Assembly: GCA_012798835.1 (NCBI GenBank)
Contig: JAAZML010000158.1
Coordinates: forward strand, 1 to 34,461
Direction: 5' to 3'
Length of the DNA stretch: 34,461 bases
From: Clostridium sp.
GTDB lineage: Bacteria; Bacillota; Clostridia; Acetivibrionales; Acetivibrionaceae
Below, one piece after another: positions 16,208-24,845 of this stretch. A model generated the notes under the pieces. The model worked only from the letters and a program-made list of their open reading frames with translations. It ran no database searches and was not told the DNA's origin. How positions within the stretch are numbered: the first letter of the stretch is position 1; every line of letters begins with the position of its first letter. The position numbers and the translations under genes are program-made.

Positions 16208-18391
16208 ATGTTAAAATGGAAGGATGAGGTAGGATTGACGGATAACATAGATAGAGAAACTATGCTTGAAATGTTTATATTTGAAACATTTCAACTGTTA
16301 AATGATTTAGAGCAGTCGCTTTTAGAAAGCGAGAAAAAAAGCGATTTTGATTCATCAATAAACGAAATTTTTAGAATAATGCATACTATTAAGGGTTCAT
16401 CTGCAATGATGCTTGTGGAGAATATATCATCACTAACCCATTCTATTGAAGATTTGTTTTTTTATTTAAGAGATCAAAAACCAAAAAACTATAACTTAAC
16501 GGATATCATAGATATTGTACTGGATGGAATTGATTTTATAAAAGAAGAGACATCAAAGCTCGAGAATAATTCCAAAGCTGATGGTGACGCTTCGGGACTG
16601 ATAAAAAAAATAAAAGATCAATTAAAAAACATAAAAAATATGAATGCCGGAAACAAGTTAGAAAAAGATTTTGCTAGTTCGGAAAAAGGAAATAAATCTG
16701 TAGCGGAAGATATGGATTTTGGTTTAGGCGGAACAAATCAAATTCCGCAGGATTATAAGTATGAAGCTATACTAAAATTCGAAGATGACTGTGGAATGGA
16801 AAATATAAGAGCGTTTTCCGTAATTCATGATTTAGAGGAAATTGCGAAAGTAGAATCATATTACCCTAAAAATGTAATGGATAATGATGCTGATTGCGAT
16901 GCCATACGAAAAGATGGTTTTAGGATAATCTTTAGCACAAGTCTTGGGTTAAACGAAGTAAAAGATAGGCTGTCCCATACGATACTTCTTAAAAATCTTG
17001 AAGTCTGTGTTGTAAGCGATGATCTTATATCGGCTAGAGAATATTCCAAGATTTGCAGCGCCTCCCAAGAAAGCGGGGGGCACGCAACCAAAAAAATTAA
17101 AGAACCTGTTTCAACGGGTAATGTACAAGAAAATGTATGTTCTGGTATCCATGGTAAGGTCCATGGCAAAAGCCAAAAGAAGGAGCAGGCTAGGGGCAAA
17201 AAAGATGAGTGCATATCGGTGAGGCAAAGCGTTATAAGTGTTAATATTTCAAAGCTGGATGAATTAATGGATATGGTAGGAGAGTTGGTTATTGCCGAGG
17301 CAATGGTTACCAAAAGTCCGGATCTTGCTGGGTTACAGCTCAGGGATTTTAATAAGTCTGCTATGCATTTAAATAAGATAACCGGTGAACTACAGGATAT
17401 TGTCATGTCTATTCGGATGGTCCCATTATCTATGACTTTCCAAAAAATGAAGCGAATAGTCCGGGATATGGGCAAAAAATTAAATAAATCCGTTGAACTT
17501 GAAATAATAGGCGAAGAAACAGAAGTCGATAAAAATATTATTGAACGCATATCCGATCCCTTGATCCACCTTATTAGAAACTCCATTGACCATGGTATTG
17601 AAGAAGTAGAGGAAAGAAAAGCTAAGGGTAAGCCCCCCGTAGGGAAGCTTGTTTTGGAGGCAAAGAATGCAGGGGGAGATGTTTGGGTAATCGTAAGGGA
17701 TGATGGCAGAGGATTGAAAAAAGAGAGGATTTTAAAAAAGGCACAAAAAAATGGTCTTATATACAAACCAGAAGACGAGCTTACGGACAGCGAAATTTAT
17801 TCCTTTATATTTATGCCGGGTTTTTCAACTAATGAGGGAGTGACAGAATTTTCGGGTCGCGGGGTGGGTATGGATATCGTAACAAAGAATATTTCTATGG
17901 TTGGCGGAACCATAAGTGTTGACAGCATGCCCGAAAGGGGAACAACCTTTGTTATTAGGTTTCCACTGACCCTTGCAATCATCAATGGAATGGCGGTCGG
18001 GGTAGGCGAATCTAGGTTTACCATTCCTACCATCTCAATAAAAGAATCCTTTAGAATAAGCAATGAAATGATAATCGAGGATAATAAAGGAAATGAGACG
18101 ATTATGGTTAGGGGGGAAGCGTATCCAATTTTGAGATTGCATAGATTTTATAATATTAATACAAAAGTAACGGATCTAAAAGAGGGAATAGCTGTAATGG
18201 TTGAAAATGATTCTAGGGTGCTGTGTTTGTTTGCAGATCAGCTTCTAGGGGAACAGCAGGTTGTGGTCAAAGCCTTGCCTAAGTACATCAAAAAGGTTAA
18301 GGGTATAGGTGGGTGTACACTACTTGCCGATGGCAGCATAAGCCTTATACTAAATATTGCTGATATGATTAATATGAAGGAGGCTCTATAA
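16208..18391 (+). CDS. cheA: Chemotaxis histidine kinase CheA
   Basis: 727 residues. Cytoplasmic kinase that phosphorylates CheY and CheB under receptor control. P1 (HPt) carries H59 in IFRIMHTIKGSSAMM. P2, the CheY/CheB docking domain, is ~183-275. P3 dimerisation (~335-400) shows ISKLDELMDMVGELVIAEAM. The P4 kinase domain has the N box HLIRNSIDHGIEE (~455), G1 VRDDGRGLK (~497) and GRGVGMDIV (~550). P5, the CheW-like domain, is ~590-725. Linkers are charged and poorly conserved. The start is uncertain: ATG 16208 has only a weak RBS, while an in-frame TTG at 16235 follows GGATGAGG and would give the more typical N-terminus TDNIDRETMLEMF. The stop codon is one base before the cheW ATG. Confidence 0.95.
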   Translation: MLKWKDEVGLTDNIDRETMLEMFIFETFQLLNDLEQSLLESEKKSDFDSSINEIFRIMHTIKGSSAMMLVENISSLTHSIEDLFFYLRDQKPKNYNLTDIIDIVLDGIDFIKEETSKLENNSKADGDASGLIKKIKDQLKNIKNMNAGNKLEKDFASSEKGNKSVAEDMDFGLGGTNQIPQDYKYEAILKFEDDCGMENIRAFSVIHDLEEIAKVESYYPKNVMDNDADCDAIRKDGFRIIFSTSLGLNEVKDRLSHTILLKNLEVCVVSDDLISAREYSKICSASQESGGHATKKIKEPVSTGNVQENVCSGIHGKVHGKSQKKEQARGKKDECISVRQSVISVNISKLDELMDMVGELVIAEAMVTKSPDLAGLQLRDFNKSAMHLNKITGELQDIVMSIRMVPLSMTFQKMKRIVRDMGKKLNKSVELEIIGEETEVDKNIIERISDPLIHLIRNSIDHGIEEVEERKAKGKPPVGKLVLEAKNAGGDVWVIVRDDGRGLKKERILKKAQKNGLIYKPEDELTDSEIYSFIFMPGFSTNEGVTEFSGRGVGMDIVTKNISMVGGTISVDSMPERGTTFVIRFPLTLAIINGMAVGVGESRFTIPTISIKESFRISNEMIIEDNKGNETIMVRGEAYPILRLHRFYNINTKVTDLKEGIAVMVENDSRVLCLFADQLLGEQQVVVKALPKYIKKVKGIGGCTLLADGSISLILNIADMINMKEAL

Positions 18392-18392
18392 T

Positions 18393-18905
18393 ATGGCAGA
18401 GGTGTTGGAAAAGTTAAAGGAACCTGAAAATATGCAAGAGTACGAAGAGGATACACAAAAGGATAAATACCTTACCTTTGTGATTGGCAAAGAGGTTTAT
18501 GGTATCGAAATTAAATTTGTTACCGAGATAATAGGTATTCAGCCGATAACCCAAGTGCCGGAACTCCCTAATTACGTTAAGGGTATAATAAATCTAAGGG
18601 GAAAGATAGTACCTGTAATTGATGTTAGGCTAAGATTTAAAAAAGAGCCAAGGGATTATAATGATAGAACATGCATAGTTGTTATAGACATAAAAGAAAT
18701 CTCAGTAGGGTTAATAGTCGATAGTGTGGCCGAGGTAGTTGATATTTCGGAGGAAGATATTGTCCCGCCACCAAATACCAATACGGGGTTTAACAATAGG
18801 TACATTAAGGGCATAGGCAAAATGGATGAGCAGGTTAAGCTTATCATAGATTGCAACGAATTTTTGGATGATAAACAATGTGACAATCTAATCGATATAG
18901 GCTAA
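18393..18905 (+). CDS. cheW: Chemotaxis coupling protein CheW
   Basis: 170 residues. Adaptor linking methyl-accepting receptors to CheA. A charged N-terminal extension (~1-24) precedes the CheW beta-barrel: YLTFVIGKEVYGIEI, VTEIIGIQPITQVPELPNYV, KGIINLRGKIVPVIDVR, then IVDSVAEVVDISEEDIVPPP and IKGIGKMDEQVKLIID. All family landmarks are present. An AAGGAGG RBS about 10 bases upstream overlaps the end of cheA, so the two are translated together. Confidence 0.96.
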   Translation: MAEVLEKLKEPENMQEYEEDTQKDKYLTFVIGKEVYGIEIKFVTEIIGIQPITQVPELPNYVKGIINLRGKIVPVIDVRLRFKKEPRDYNDRTCIVVIDIKEISVGLIVDSVAEVVDISEEDIVPPPNTNTGFNNRYIKGIGKMDEQVKLIIDCNEFLDDKQCDNLIDIG

Positions 18906-18976
18906 GGATACCTGCTGGCACGGTTTTGGAGTTAATTTTAAAATCTACATATAATACAAATAAATGGTGTGATGCG

Positions 18977-19795
18977 ATGCTAATCATTTCAAACAAAGAA
19001 TTCAATAGACTGGCTACATATATCAAAACTAATTACGGAATTAATTTAACAGAAAAGAAAAAAGCTTTAGTTGAAGGAAGATTAAGGGGTATACTGCAAC
19101 AAAAAAACATAAGAAATTTTTCTGATTATTACGATTATATTGTGGCGGATAATACTGGTGAAGCGGTTATTACCCTAATCAACAAAATAACTACTAATCA
19201 TACCTTTTTTATGAGGGAACCAGAGCATTTCCGATATTTTTCGGATACTGTTCTTCCCTATTGGGCAGGGCTTTTAGAGGGAGAAAAGGATATAAGGGTA
19301 TGGAGTGCAGGCTGTTCAAGTGGCCAGGAACCCTATACCTTGGCAATGATTATGTCAGATTTTTTTGGACTCAATAAAAGGCTTTGGGATACTAGAATAT
19401 TGGCGACGGATATTTCAATGCAGGTTGTCAAAAAAGCACTGGATGGTATATATCCCAATGAGCAAATAATAAATCTTCCCAACCGATGGAGGCGGCAATA
19501 TTTTAAAGAATATGATGAAGATAATTCAATGGTGATGGATAATATTAAAAACGATGTAATATTTAGAATGTTTAATCTGGTAAATTGTAAATTCCCTTTC
19601 AAAAAAAAGTTCCATATCATTTTTTGTAGAAACGTCATGATATATTTTGATAACAAAACAAAAATGGAACTGGTAAATAAATTCTATGATTGTACGGAGC
19701 CGGGAGGATTTTTATTCATAGGGCATTCAGAATCATTAAACCGGCAGGAGACGAAATACAAATACGTAATGCCTGCGGTATACAGAAAGGAATAG
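18977..19795 (+). CDS. cheR: Chemoreceptor glutamate methyltransferase CheR
   Basis: 272 residues from the chosen start. Uses SAM to methylate receptor glutamates for adaptation, opposing CheB. The N-terminal helical domain is ~1-75. The Rossmann domain has FFMREPEHFRYF, VWSAGCSSGQEPYTLAM (SAM motif I), ILATDIS and IIFCRNVMIYFD, ending with GGFLFIGHSESL. ATG 18977 is preferred: it gives the typical N-terminus (ISNKEFNRLATYI) and has GGTGTGAT just upstream, whereas an in-frame TTG at 18926 would add 17 residues without family similarity. It lies 71 bases after cheW and 3 bases before cheB. Confidence 0.94.
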   Translation: MLIISNKEFNRLATYIKTNYGINLTEKKKALVEGRLRGILQQKNIRNFSDYYDYIVADNTGEAVITLINKITTNHTFFMREPEHFRYFSDTVLPYWAGLLEGEKDIRVWSAGCSSGQEPYTLAMIMSDFFGLNKRLWDTRILATDISMQVVKKALDGIYPNEQIINLPNRWRRQYFKEYDEDNSMVMDNIKNDVIFRMFNLVNCKFPFKKKFHIIFCRNVMIYFDNKTKMELVNKFYDCTEPGGFLFIGHSESLNRQETKYKYVMPAVYRKE

Positions 19796-19798
19796 CAT

Positions 19799-20827
19799 AT
19801 GAGAAAAATAAGGGTCCTGATAGTTGATGATTCTATTTTGTTCAGGGAAATCTTGGCCAGAGGGATATCTAAAGATTCCGCTATTGAGGTGGTGGGAACG
19901 GCAAGTGATCCCTACTCCGCAAGGGATAAAATTATTGAGCTTAATCCGGATGTGATGACTTTAGATGTGGAGATGCCTCGCATGAATGGTATCGAATTTT
20001 TAAGGCGTCTTATGCCGCAGTATCCCATCCCAGTTGTCGTGGTTAGCTCGATTACCGAAAATGTCTTCGATGCTATGAGAGCAGGAGCTGTAGATTTCGT
20101 TTCAAAACCCACATCTTCAAACAAAAATGGAATGGGGGCTCTTATTAATGAATTGGTAGTAAAAATAAAAATAGCCTCCGCCGCCAAGGTGAGCCATTGG
20201 AAAAGCAGTTATATCCCAAGAAAATCCCTGAGGGATACATGTAGCAAAAGCTCTAATAAAGTAATTGCAATCGGTGCATCAACTGGGGGAACGGAAGCCA
20301 TATCCAGTATTTTGAAGGTACTGCCTAAAGATATGCCGGGGATTGTTATTGTTCAGCATATGCCCCCGGTATTTACCAAGATGTATGCCCAAAGACTCAA
20401 TGGCTCCTGTCTTTTAGAGATCAAGGAGGCGCAAAGCGGTGATATTGTCTGTATGGGCAGAGTTTTAATTGCACCGGGGGATTACCATATGCGTCTTAAA
20501 AAAAGCGAAGGGAATTATATAGTGGAATGTAGGAAAGGTCCGAGGGTGAGCGGTCATTGTCCTTCTGTAGACGTTCTTTTTAATTCCGTAGCCGAAAATG
20601 CAGGCAGAAACGCAATAGGTGTAATATTGACCGGGATGGGCAGTGATGGTGCCCAAGGGCTTTTGGCAATGAGGAAAAAAGGGGCCAGAACCATCGGTCA
20701 GGACGAAAAGTCCTCCATTATTTATGGAATGCCAAGGGTTGCCTACGAGAACGGTGCGGTAGAAAAACAGGCATCTCTGGGGAATATACCGCATTTGATA
20801 CATTCGATATTAAAGGATAGGATCTAA
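19799..20827 (+). CDS. cheB: Chemotaxis glutamate methylesterase/deamidase CheB
   Basis: 342 residues. Removes methyl groups from receptors, and can deamidate receptor glutamines, when phosphorylated by CheA. Receiver domain 1-125 with D56 (VMTLDVEMP) and K102 (VSKP). Linker ~126-152. Methylesterase domain with the triad S160 (IGASTGGTEAI), H186 (VQHMPP) and D282 (TGMGSDGAQGL), which agrees with E. coli S164/H190/D286. The ATG follows cheR by three bases. It is the last gene of the operon. No cheC, cheD, cheV or receptor gene is in the window, so adaptation here looks CheR/CheB-based. Confidence 0.96.
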   Translation: MRKIRVLIVDDSILFREILARGISKDSAIEVVGTASDPYSARDKIIELNPDVMTLDVEMPRMNGIEFLRRLMPQYPIPVVVVSSITENVFDAMRAGAVDFVSKPTSSNKNGMGALINELVVKIKIASAAKVSHWKSSYIPRKSLRDTCSKSSNKVIAIGASTGGTEAISSILKVLPKDMPGIVIVQHMPPVFTKMYAQRLNGSCLLEIKEAQSGDIVCMGRVLIAPGDYHMRLKKSEGNYIVECRKGPRVSGHCPSVDVLFNSVAENAGRNAIGVILTGMGSDGAQGLLAMRKKGARTIGQDEKSSIIYGMPRVAYENGAVEKQASLGNIPHLIHSILKDRI

Positions 20828-20940
20828 AATCTTTCAAGGGAATTGTTATTCCTAATAAGAAAGTATAGCCCTAGCCATTTAAAAGCGAAGAGATGGGCAA
20901 TTTTAAAGGCAACCCAAAAAATACAGTAAATATCTGATAA

Positions 20941-20966
20941 GTTATAAGATGTATAACCTGTTTTTT
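20941..20966 (+). terminator. Weak terminator after cheB
   Basis: GTTATA (20941-20946), loop AGATG, TATAAC (20952-20957), then CTG and six T. The stem is A+T-rich and weak, but it is the only hairpin-plus-T-run between the convergent cheB and MerR-type genes. Confidence 0.4.
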
Positions 20967-21541
20967 CATCTAAACAGTTTGCGGGATAAGCGTTTTAAAA
21001 GACCACTTTTGTTATTTTCTCTCCATATGGTAATGGAACGATCTACATTATCAAAATGCTTATCCAGCCTGTTTTCCAGTTTCCTTACATTGTTTTCAAA
21101 ACATGCTCCAAGCTCCAGTTTAGTTTTTGTAATTTCGCTGATCATTTCTTCTTTTGTAGATTCCATTTCCGAAGAAAAACTACTAGAGAGCTGCTCACCA
21201 AAATCCAAGAAAAATCTTTTTATTTCTGCAGGATTATTATTAGGATTATTGTTCATTGGAACAGACAAAGGATTACAGGATTCTGCCATTGGTACTGGTG
21301 GATTTATAATATTTTCAGACTGAAGAATTTTTTTTATCGCCTTTATTTCAAATCCTTCATCCCTCATAGCCTTGATCTTGTACATGATATTTGCAAGATC
21401 GGGAGTATAATAGCGTCTGCCCCTTTTATCTTTTGGGACCTGCATATTAAACTCCCTTTCGTAATATCGTAAAGCATGATCTGTAACCTTAAGACATCTA
21501 CTAAGTTCGGTTATAGAATACCGATCTTTTAATACCTCCAT
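20966..21541 (-). CDS. MerR-type HTH protein with coiled coil and basic tail (RacA-like?)
   Basis: 191 residues. Residues ~7-75 are a MerR-like winged helix: YSITELSRCLKVTDHALRYY, then KDKRGRRYYTPDLANIMYKI and AMRDEGFEIKAIKKIL. An Asn/Pro-rich linker (~85-105) follows. Residues ~107-165 are heptad-like and charged, compatible with a coiled coil. The C-terminus ends NKSGLLKRLSRKLFR, a short basic amphipathic stretch. There is no effector-binding domain with recognisable metal or drug ligands. The MerR-HTH, coiled-coil, basic-tail layout recalls Bacillus RacA, which anchors origins to the poles with DivIVA; that is inference from architecture only. The start at 21541 is chosen because GGAGGT lies 7 bases upstream; longer frames to 21730 add a hydrophobic, unrelated stretch. 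Confidence 0.7.
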   Translation of the reverse strand: MEVLKDRYSITELSRCLKVTDHALRYYEREFNMQVPKDKRGRRYYTPDLANIMYKIKAMRDEGFEIKAIKKILQSENIINPPVPMAESCNPLSVPMNNNPNNNPAEIKRFFLDFGEQLSSSFSSEMESTKEEMISEITKTKLELGACFENNVRKLENRLDKHFDNVDRSITIWRENNKSGLLKRLSRKLFR

Positions 21542-21789
21542 AAAAAATACCTCCATTTCACTAAAACGTATTAATAAATTGGTTTTTGATGCACTGCATT
21601 TAGAAAACACATTAAGAAAAACAAAAGTTTTTATTAGATACATCCGTTTAAGGAGTACAAAAATAACAAACATATCACACATTATTTGTATGAATATGGA
21701 ATACAGTCCTGTTTGTTTTGTCATTTCCAAGCACCAAAAGGTAAATATTATGATAGCATCAATCTTTAGGCGTGTAAATATTTAAGCAT

Positions 21790-22785
21790 TTATTTTCCCA
21801 GTATTTCCACAATATCTGCCATATCAGCTGGAAGGGGTGCAGTAAGCTCAAAGGCTTGTTTTGTATAGGGGTGCACAAAGGCGACTTTGTAGGAATGAAG
21901 TGCCTGTCTGTTTATTATTTTAGGCGGTATTGGGGGGAAATTACTGCATATAATATCGGAAATATTGCCGCAGCTATTTTCGGATATGGTTTTTGTTGCA
22001 GAAGAAACTTCGGAGCTCAATAGAGGGTAAAGTGAATCACCCACAAGGGGGTGACCTACTGCTTGACAGTGTACCCTTATCTGGTGGGTTCTGCCGGTCT
22101 TCAACCCAAATTTTAAAAGTGAGGCCCCTTTTAAATATTTTTGGACCTCATAATGTGTAATAGAGGGCTTTCCATCGGTAGATATTTTCCTTAAAATAAT
22201 GCTGCCCTCCATTCTAGATATGGGAAGATCAATGATCCCCGTTTCTGGGGTGATAATGCCATGAACAATACCCGCATATTCCTTTAAAAAGGTACCTTCC
22301 TTCATTTGCTCTACTAAAAAATTTTGTGAGTAAGGTTCTTTTGCAAATATAATAATACCGGAGGTGTCTTTATCCAACCTCATGACAGGATGAATCCTTG
22401 CCTCCATATCATTAGACTTCAAATGAAAGGAGAGGGCATTGGCAAGGGTTCTGTCTGGATGGTTCGATGTTGGATGCACTACTATGCCAGGTTTTTTGTT
22501 TATAACGATAAAGCTCTGATCCTCATAAAGTATATCTAAGGGAATATTTTGGGGAATAATTGATGAGCAAACACCGTCCGGCCGGGGACATACCTCTAGT
22601 ATGTCATAGCGGTCGACTACAGAGTTGACATACACTGGTTGACCGTTGCACAAAATTTTTTGCTGGTACTTTAATTTTTTTATAAGGCTTCCAGAAAGTT
22701 GCATTTTGGTTTTCAATATCGTCTTGACTGTTTTTCCGGAGGACTCCTCATCCACAATATATTTTAAATTCAATTTTATCACCAT
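21790..22785 (-). CDS. RluA/RluD-family rRNA pseudouridine synthase
   Basis: 331 residues from ATG 22785. Converts specific uridines of 23S rRNA (or tRNA) to pseudouridine. The N-terminal S4 RNA-binding domain (~15-75) shows SGSLIKKLKYQQKILCNGQP. The catalytic domain contains IVVHPTSNHPDRTLANAL, the active-site aspartate in HPVMRLDKDTSGIIIFAKEP, GRTHQIRVHCQAVGHPLVGD and the C-terminal QALHSYKVAFVHP. This is the RluD-like subgroup; which uridine is modified cannot be told. The start is uncertain: a TTG at 22818 adds 11 residues, and a TTG at 22773 has GGTGAT nearby. It lies 248 bases upstream of the MerR-type gene on the same strand and is divergent from the amylase gene. Confidence 0.92.
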   Translation of the reverse strand: MVIKLNLKYIVDEESSGKTVKTILKTKMQLSGSLIKKLKYQQKILCNGQPVYVNSVVDRYDILEVCPRPDGVCSSIIPQNIPLDILYEDQSFIVINKKPGIVVHPTSNHPDRTLANALSFHLKSNDMEARIHPVMRLDKDTSGIIIFAKEPYSQNFLVEQMKEGTFLKEYAGIVHGIITPETGIIDLPISRMEGSIILRKISTDGKPSITHYEVQKYLKGASLLKFGLKTGRTHQIRVHCQAVGHPLVGDSLYPLLSSEVSSATKTISENSCGNISDIICSNFPPIPPKIINRQALHSYKVAFVHPYTKQAFELTAPLPADMADIVEILGK

Positions 22786-22902
22786 GTAAATATTATTACA
22801 TAGGGGTGTAGAATTCAAGATGATTTAATTATGTAAAGCTTTTTGTAGCGTACATAACGCAGGCATTGGCTAGAAAAACAACCTGTATGTTTACTTTTTC
22901 CT

Positions 22903-22930
22903 TTGTTTAAATATAAGTATCTGATATAAT
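22903..22930 (+). promoter_or_regulatory. Extended -10 promoter upstream of the amylase
   Basis: TG one base before TATAAT (22925-22930) gives an extended -10 element. A weak -35, TTGTTT (22903-22908), lies 16 bases upstream. An AAAGGAGAG sequence (about 22952-22960) follows but is about 25 bases from the first in-frame ATG. Confidence 0.5.
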
Positions 22931-22984
22931 TATGTTACACTATCCCATAAAAAAGGAGAGCTACTCGGCAAAACATACCCAAAC

Positions 22985-24751
22985 ATGCGATCAAGGCATG
23001 GGAATCTCAACATAGTAGCGATGCTATTTATGTATCTTGAAGCCATATTCCACAAGCCCTATACCAACCAATTTGTCTTTCCCCAGAATACGGATACTTT
23101 AGTAATACGCCTTAGGGCAAAAAAGGGTGATCTAAATTTATGCATGGTAATATACCACGAAAAATACAATAGTACAGCAAGAGGCAAAGCCCGAATGGAA
23201 AAAGTGGCGTATGATGAGATGTTTGATTATTTTGAAGCTGAAATAAATGTGGGTATAAAAAGGTTTAAGTACATGTTCTATCTTGAAGATAATTATAATT
23301 CCAAGTGGTATAATAGCGATGGTTTTTTTGATTACATGCCCCAATGGGGATTTTTTAGCTATTCATACATAAATCCAGCGGACATATTCGAAGATATTGA
23401 GTGGTATAAAAACTCAGTGGTATACCAAATCTTCCCCGATAGATTTGCAAAGAGTTTCATCGATCCAGTGGGCAATGATTTAAGATATGGTGGGAGTATA
23501 AAAGGCATTATGGATAAAGTGGATTATTTAGTTAATCTTGGGGTGGATGCCATCTATCTAAACCCGATCTTTGAGTCATCCTCTTACCATCGCTACGATA
23601 TAATTGATTATTACGAAATTGATCCCCTGTTTGGCCAAAAAAATGAATTGAAGAAAATGATAGACAAGTTTCACGAAAAGGGAATTAAAATAATTTTTGA
23701 CGCCGTATTTAATCATTCCAGTGATAAATTTTTTGCTTTTAAAGATTTGGTGAAAAATGGCGGATACTCAAAGTATAAGGATTGGTATTATGTACATTCC
23801 TTCCCGGTATCGAACCGTCCCTTGCCCAATTACGAGTGTTTTGCCTACTATGGCGGAATGCCTAAATTAAACACCACGAATCCAGAGACGGCACAATACC
23901 TTCTTGATGTTATAAGATATTGGACTATTGAGTTTGGTGTGGATGGATGGAGATTTGATGTAGCAGATGAGATAGATAGAAATTTTTTAAGAAGCCTTAG
24001 GGCCATGATAAAAAAGCTAGATAAAAACATACTCCTTATTGGTGAAATATTTGATGAAGCCTCCACATGGCTTTGCGGTGATCAGTTTGATACGGTTACA
24101 AATTATCCCTTAAAAGCATTAATAAATGATCTATTTGCACACAAAACCATTAATGTAGAGCTTTTTAAGATGAGATTAAACAATTATATTATGAAATTTA
24201 ACAAAAAGGCAATCCATAGTATGTTAAACATAATAAGCACCCATGATACACCAAGATTTCTCACGCTTTGCGAAGAAAACGAAAAAATGTTTGAACTTGC
24301 TCTCGTATTCCAGTTTACTTTTCCGGGAGTCCCCCACATTTACTACGGTGATGAGATTGGTATGAAGGGAGAGGGAGATCCGGAATGCAGGAAGCCGATG
24401 ATTTGGCAAAAGACGAAATGGAATAAAAAGCTTCTCGATCTTTATAATTTTCTAATTAGCATAAGAAAACAAAATGAGGCTTTAAGGATAGGGGATTATA
24501 GGGAAATACCCGTAAAGGGCGGTAAAGAGGTACTTGCCTATATAAGGGAGGGCAAACGGGACGGTATCATAATCTTGATTAATACTCAAAATCACAAGTC
24601 AAAAATAGAAATCGGACTTGGAAGTATCCCAAAAAATACAGGGATTCTGTCTCCTATAAAAGGAGATAGTGAGGTACCCATAGAATCTAAAAAAGCCACG
24701 CTGATTATAGGACCTTTAGAATGGAGAGTCTACAAAATCCTTAAAAAATAA
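22985..24751 (+). CDS. GH13 alpha-amylase family, cyclomaltodextrinase/neopullulanase type
   Basis: 588 residues with no signal peptide, so cytoplasmic. The N-terminus (YLEAIFHKPYTNQF, VIRLRAKKGDLN) is a CBM34-like domain (~16-135) typical of GH13_20 cyclomaltodextrinase, maltogenic amylase and neopullulanase. The barrel has region I DAVFNHSSD, region II GWRFDVADE (nucleophile D325), region III LIGEIFDEA (acid/base E354) and region IV ISTHDTPR (D421). A small C-terminal beta domain follows. It probably breaks imported maltodextrins or internal storage glucan. The start is uncertain: neither ATG 22985 nor ATG 23030 has a close RBS, and the family similarity begins at residue ~17. Single gene. 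Confidence 0.9.
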   Translation: MRSRHGNLNIVAMLFMYLEAIFHKPYTNQFVFPQNTDTLVIRLRAKKGDLNLCMVIYHEKYNSTARGKARMEKVAYDEMFDYFEAEINVGIKRFKYMFYLEDNYNSKWYNSDGFFDYMPQWGFFSYSYINPADIFEDIEWYKNSVVYQIFPDRFAKSFIDPVGNDLRYGGSIKGIMDKVDYLVNLGVDAIYLNPIFESSSYHRYDIIDYYEIDPLFGQKNELKKMIDKFHEKGIKIIFDAVFNHSSDKFFAFKDLVKNGGYSKYKDWYYVHSFPVSNRPLPNYECFAYYGGMPKLNTTNPETAQYLLDVIRYWTIEFGVDGWRFDVADEIDRNFLRSLRAMIKKLDKNILLIGEIFDEASTWLCGDQFDTVTNYPLKALINDLFAHKTINVELFKMRLNNYIMKFNKKAIHSMLNIISTHDTPRFLTLCEENEKMFELALVFQFTFPGVPHIYYGDEIGMKGEGDPECRKPMIWQKTKWNKKLLDLYNFLISIRKQNEALRIGDYREIPVKGGKEVLAYIREGKRDGIIILINTQNHKSKIEIGLGSIPKNTGILSPIKGDSEVPIESKKATLIIGPLEWRVYKILKK

Positions 24752-24845
24752 ATTTTCATCAAATAGCATTGAAACTAATATGCTATATGCTAAAATAATA
24801 TGTAGCCATATGGAAAACTAAATATCAGTAATGCGGGGAGAAATA

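Noticed and set aside
16861-17766. 301-residue frame antisense to cheA
   Set aside because: It is a shadow of a well-supported gene, with no RBS or domain.
21542-21730. 63-residue hydrophobic extension of the MerR-type protein
   Set aside because: The RBS and family start point to 21541; the extension is AT-rich non-coding DNA that happens to be open.
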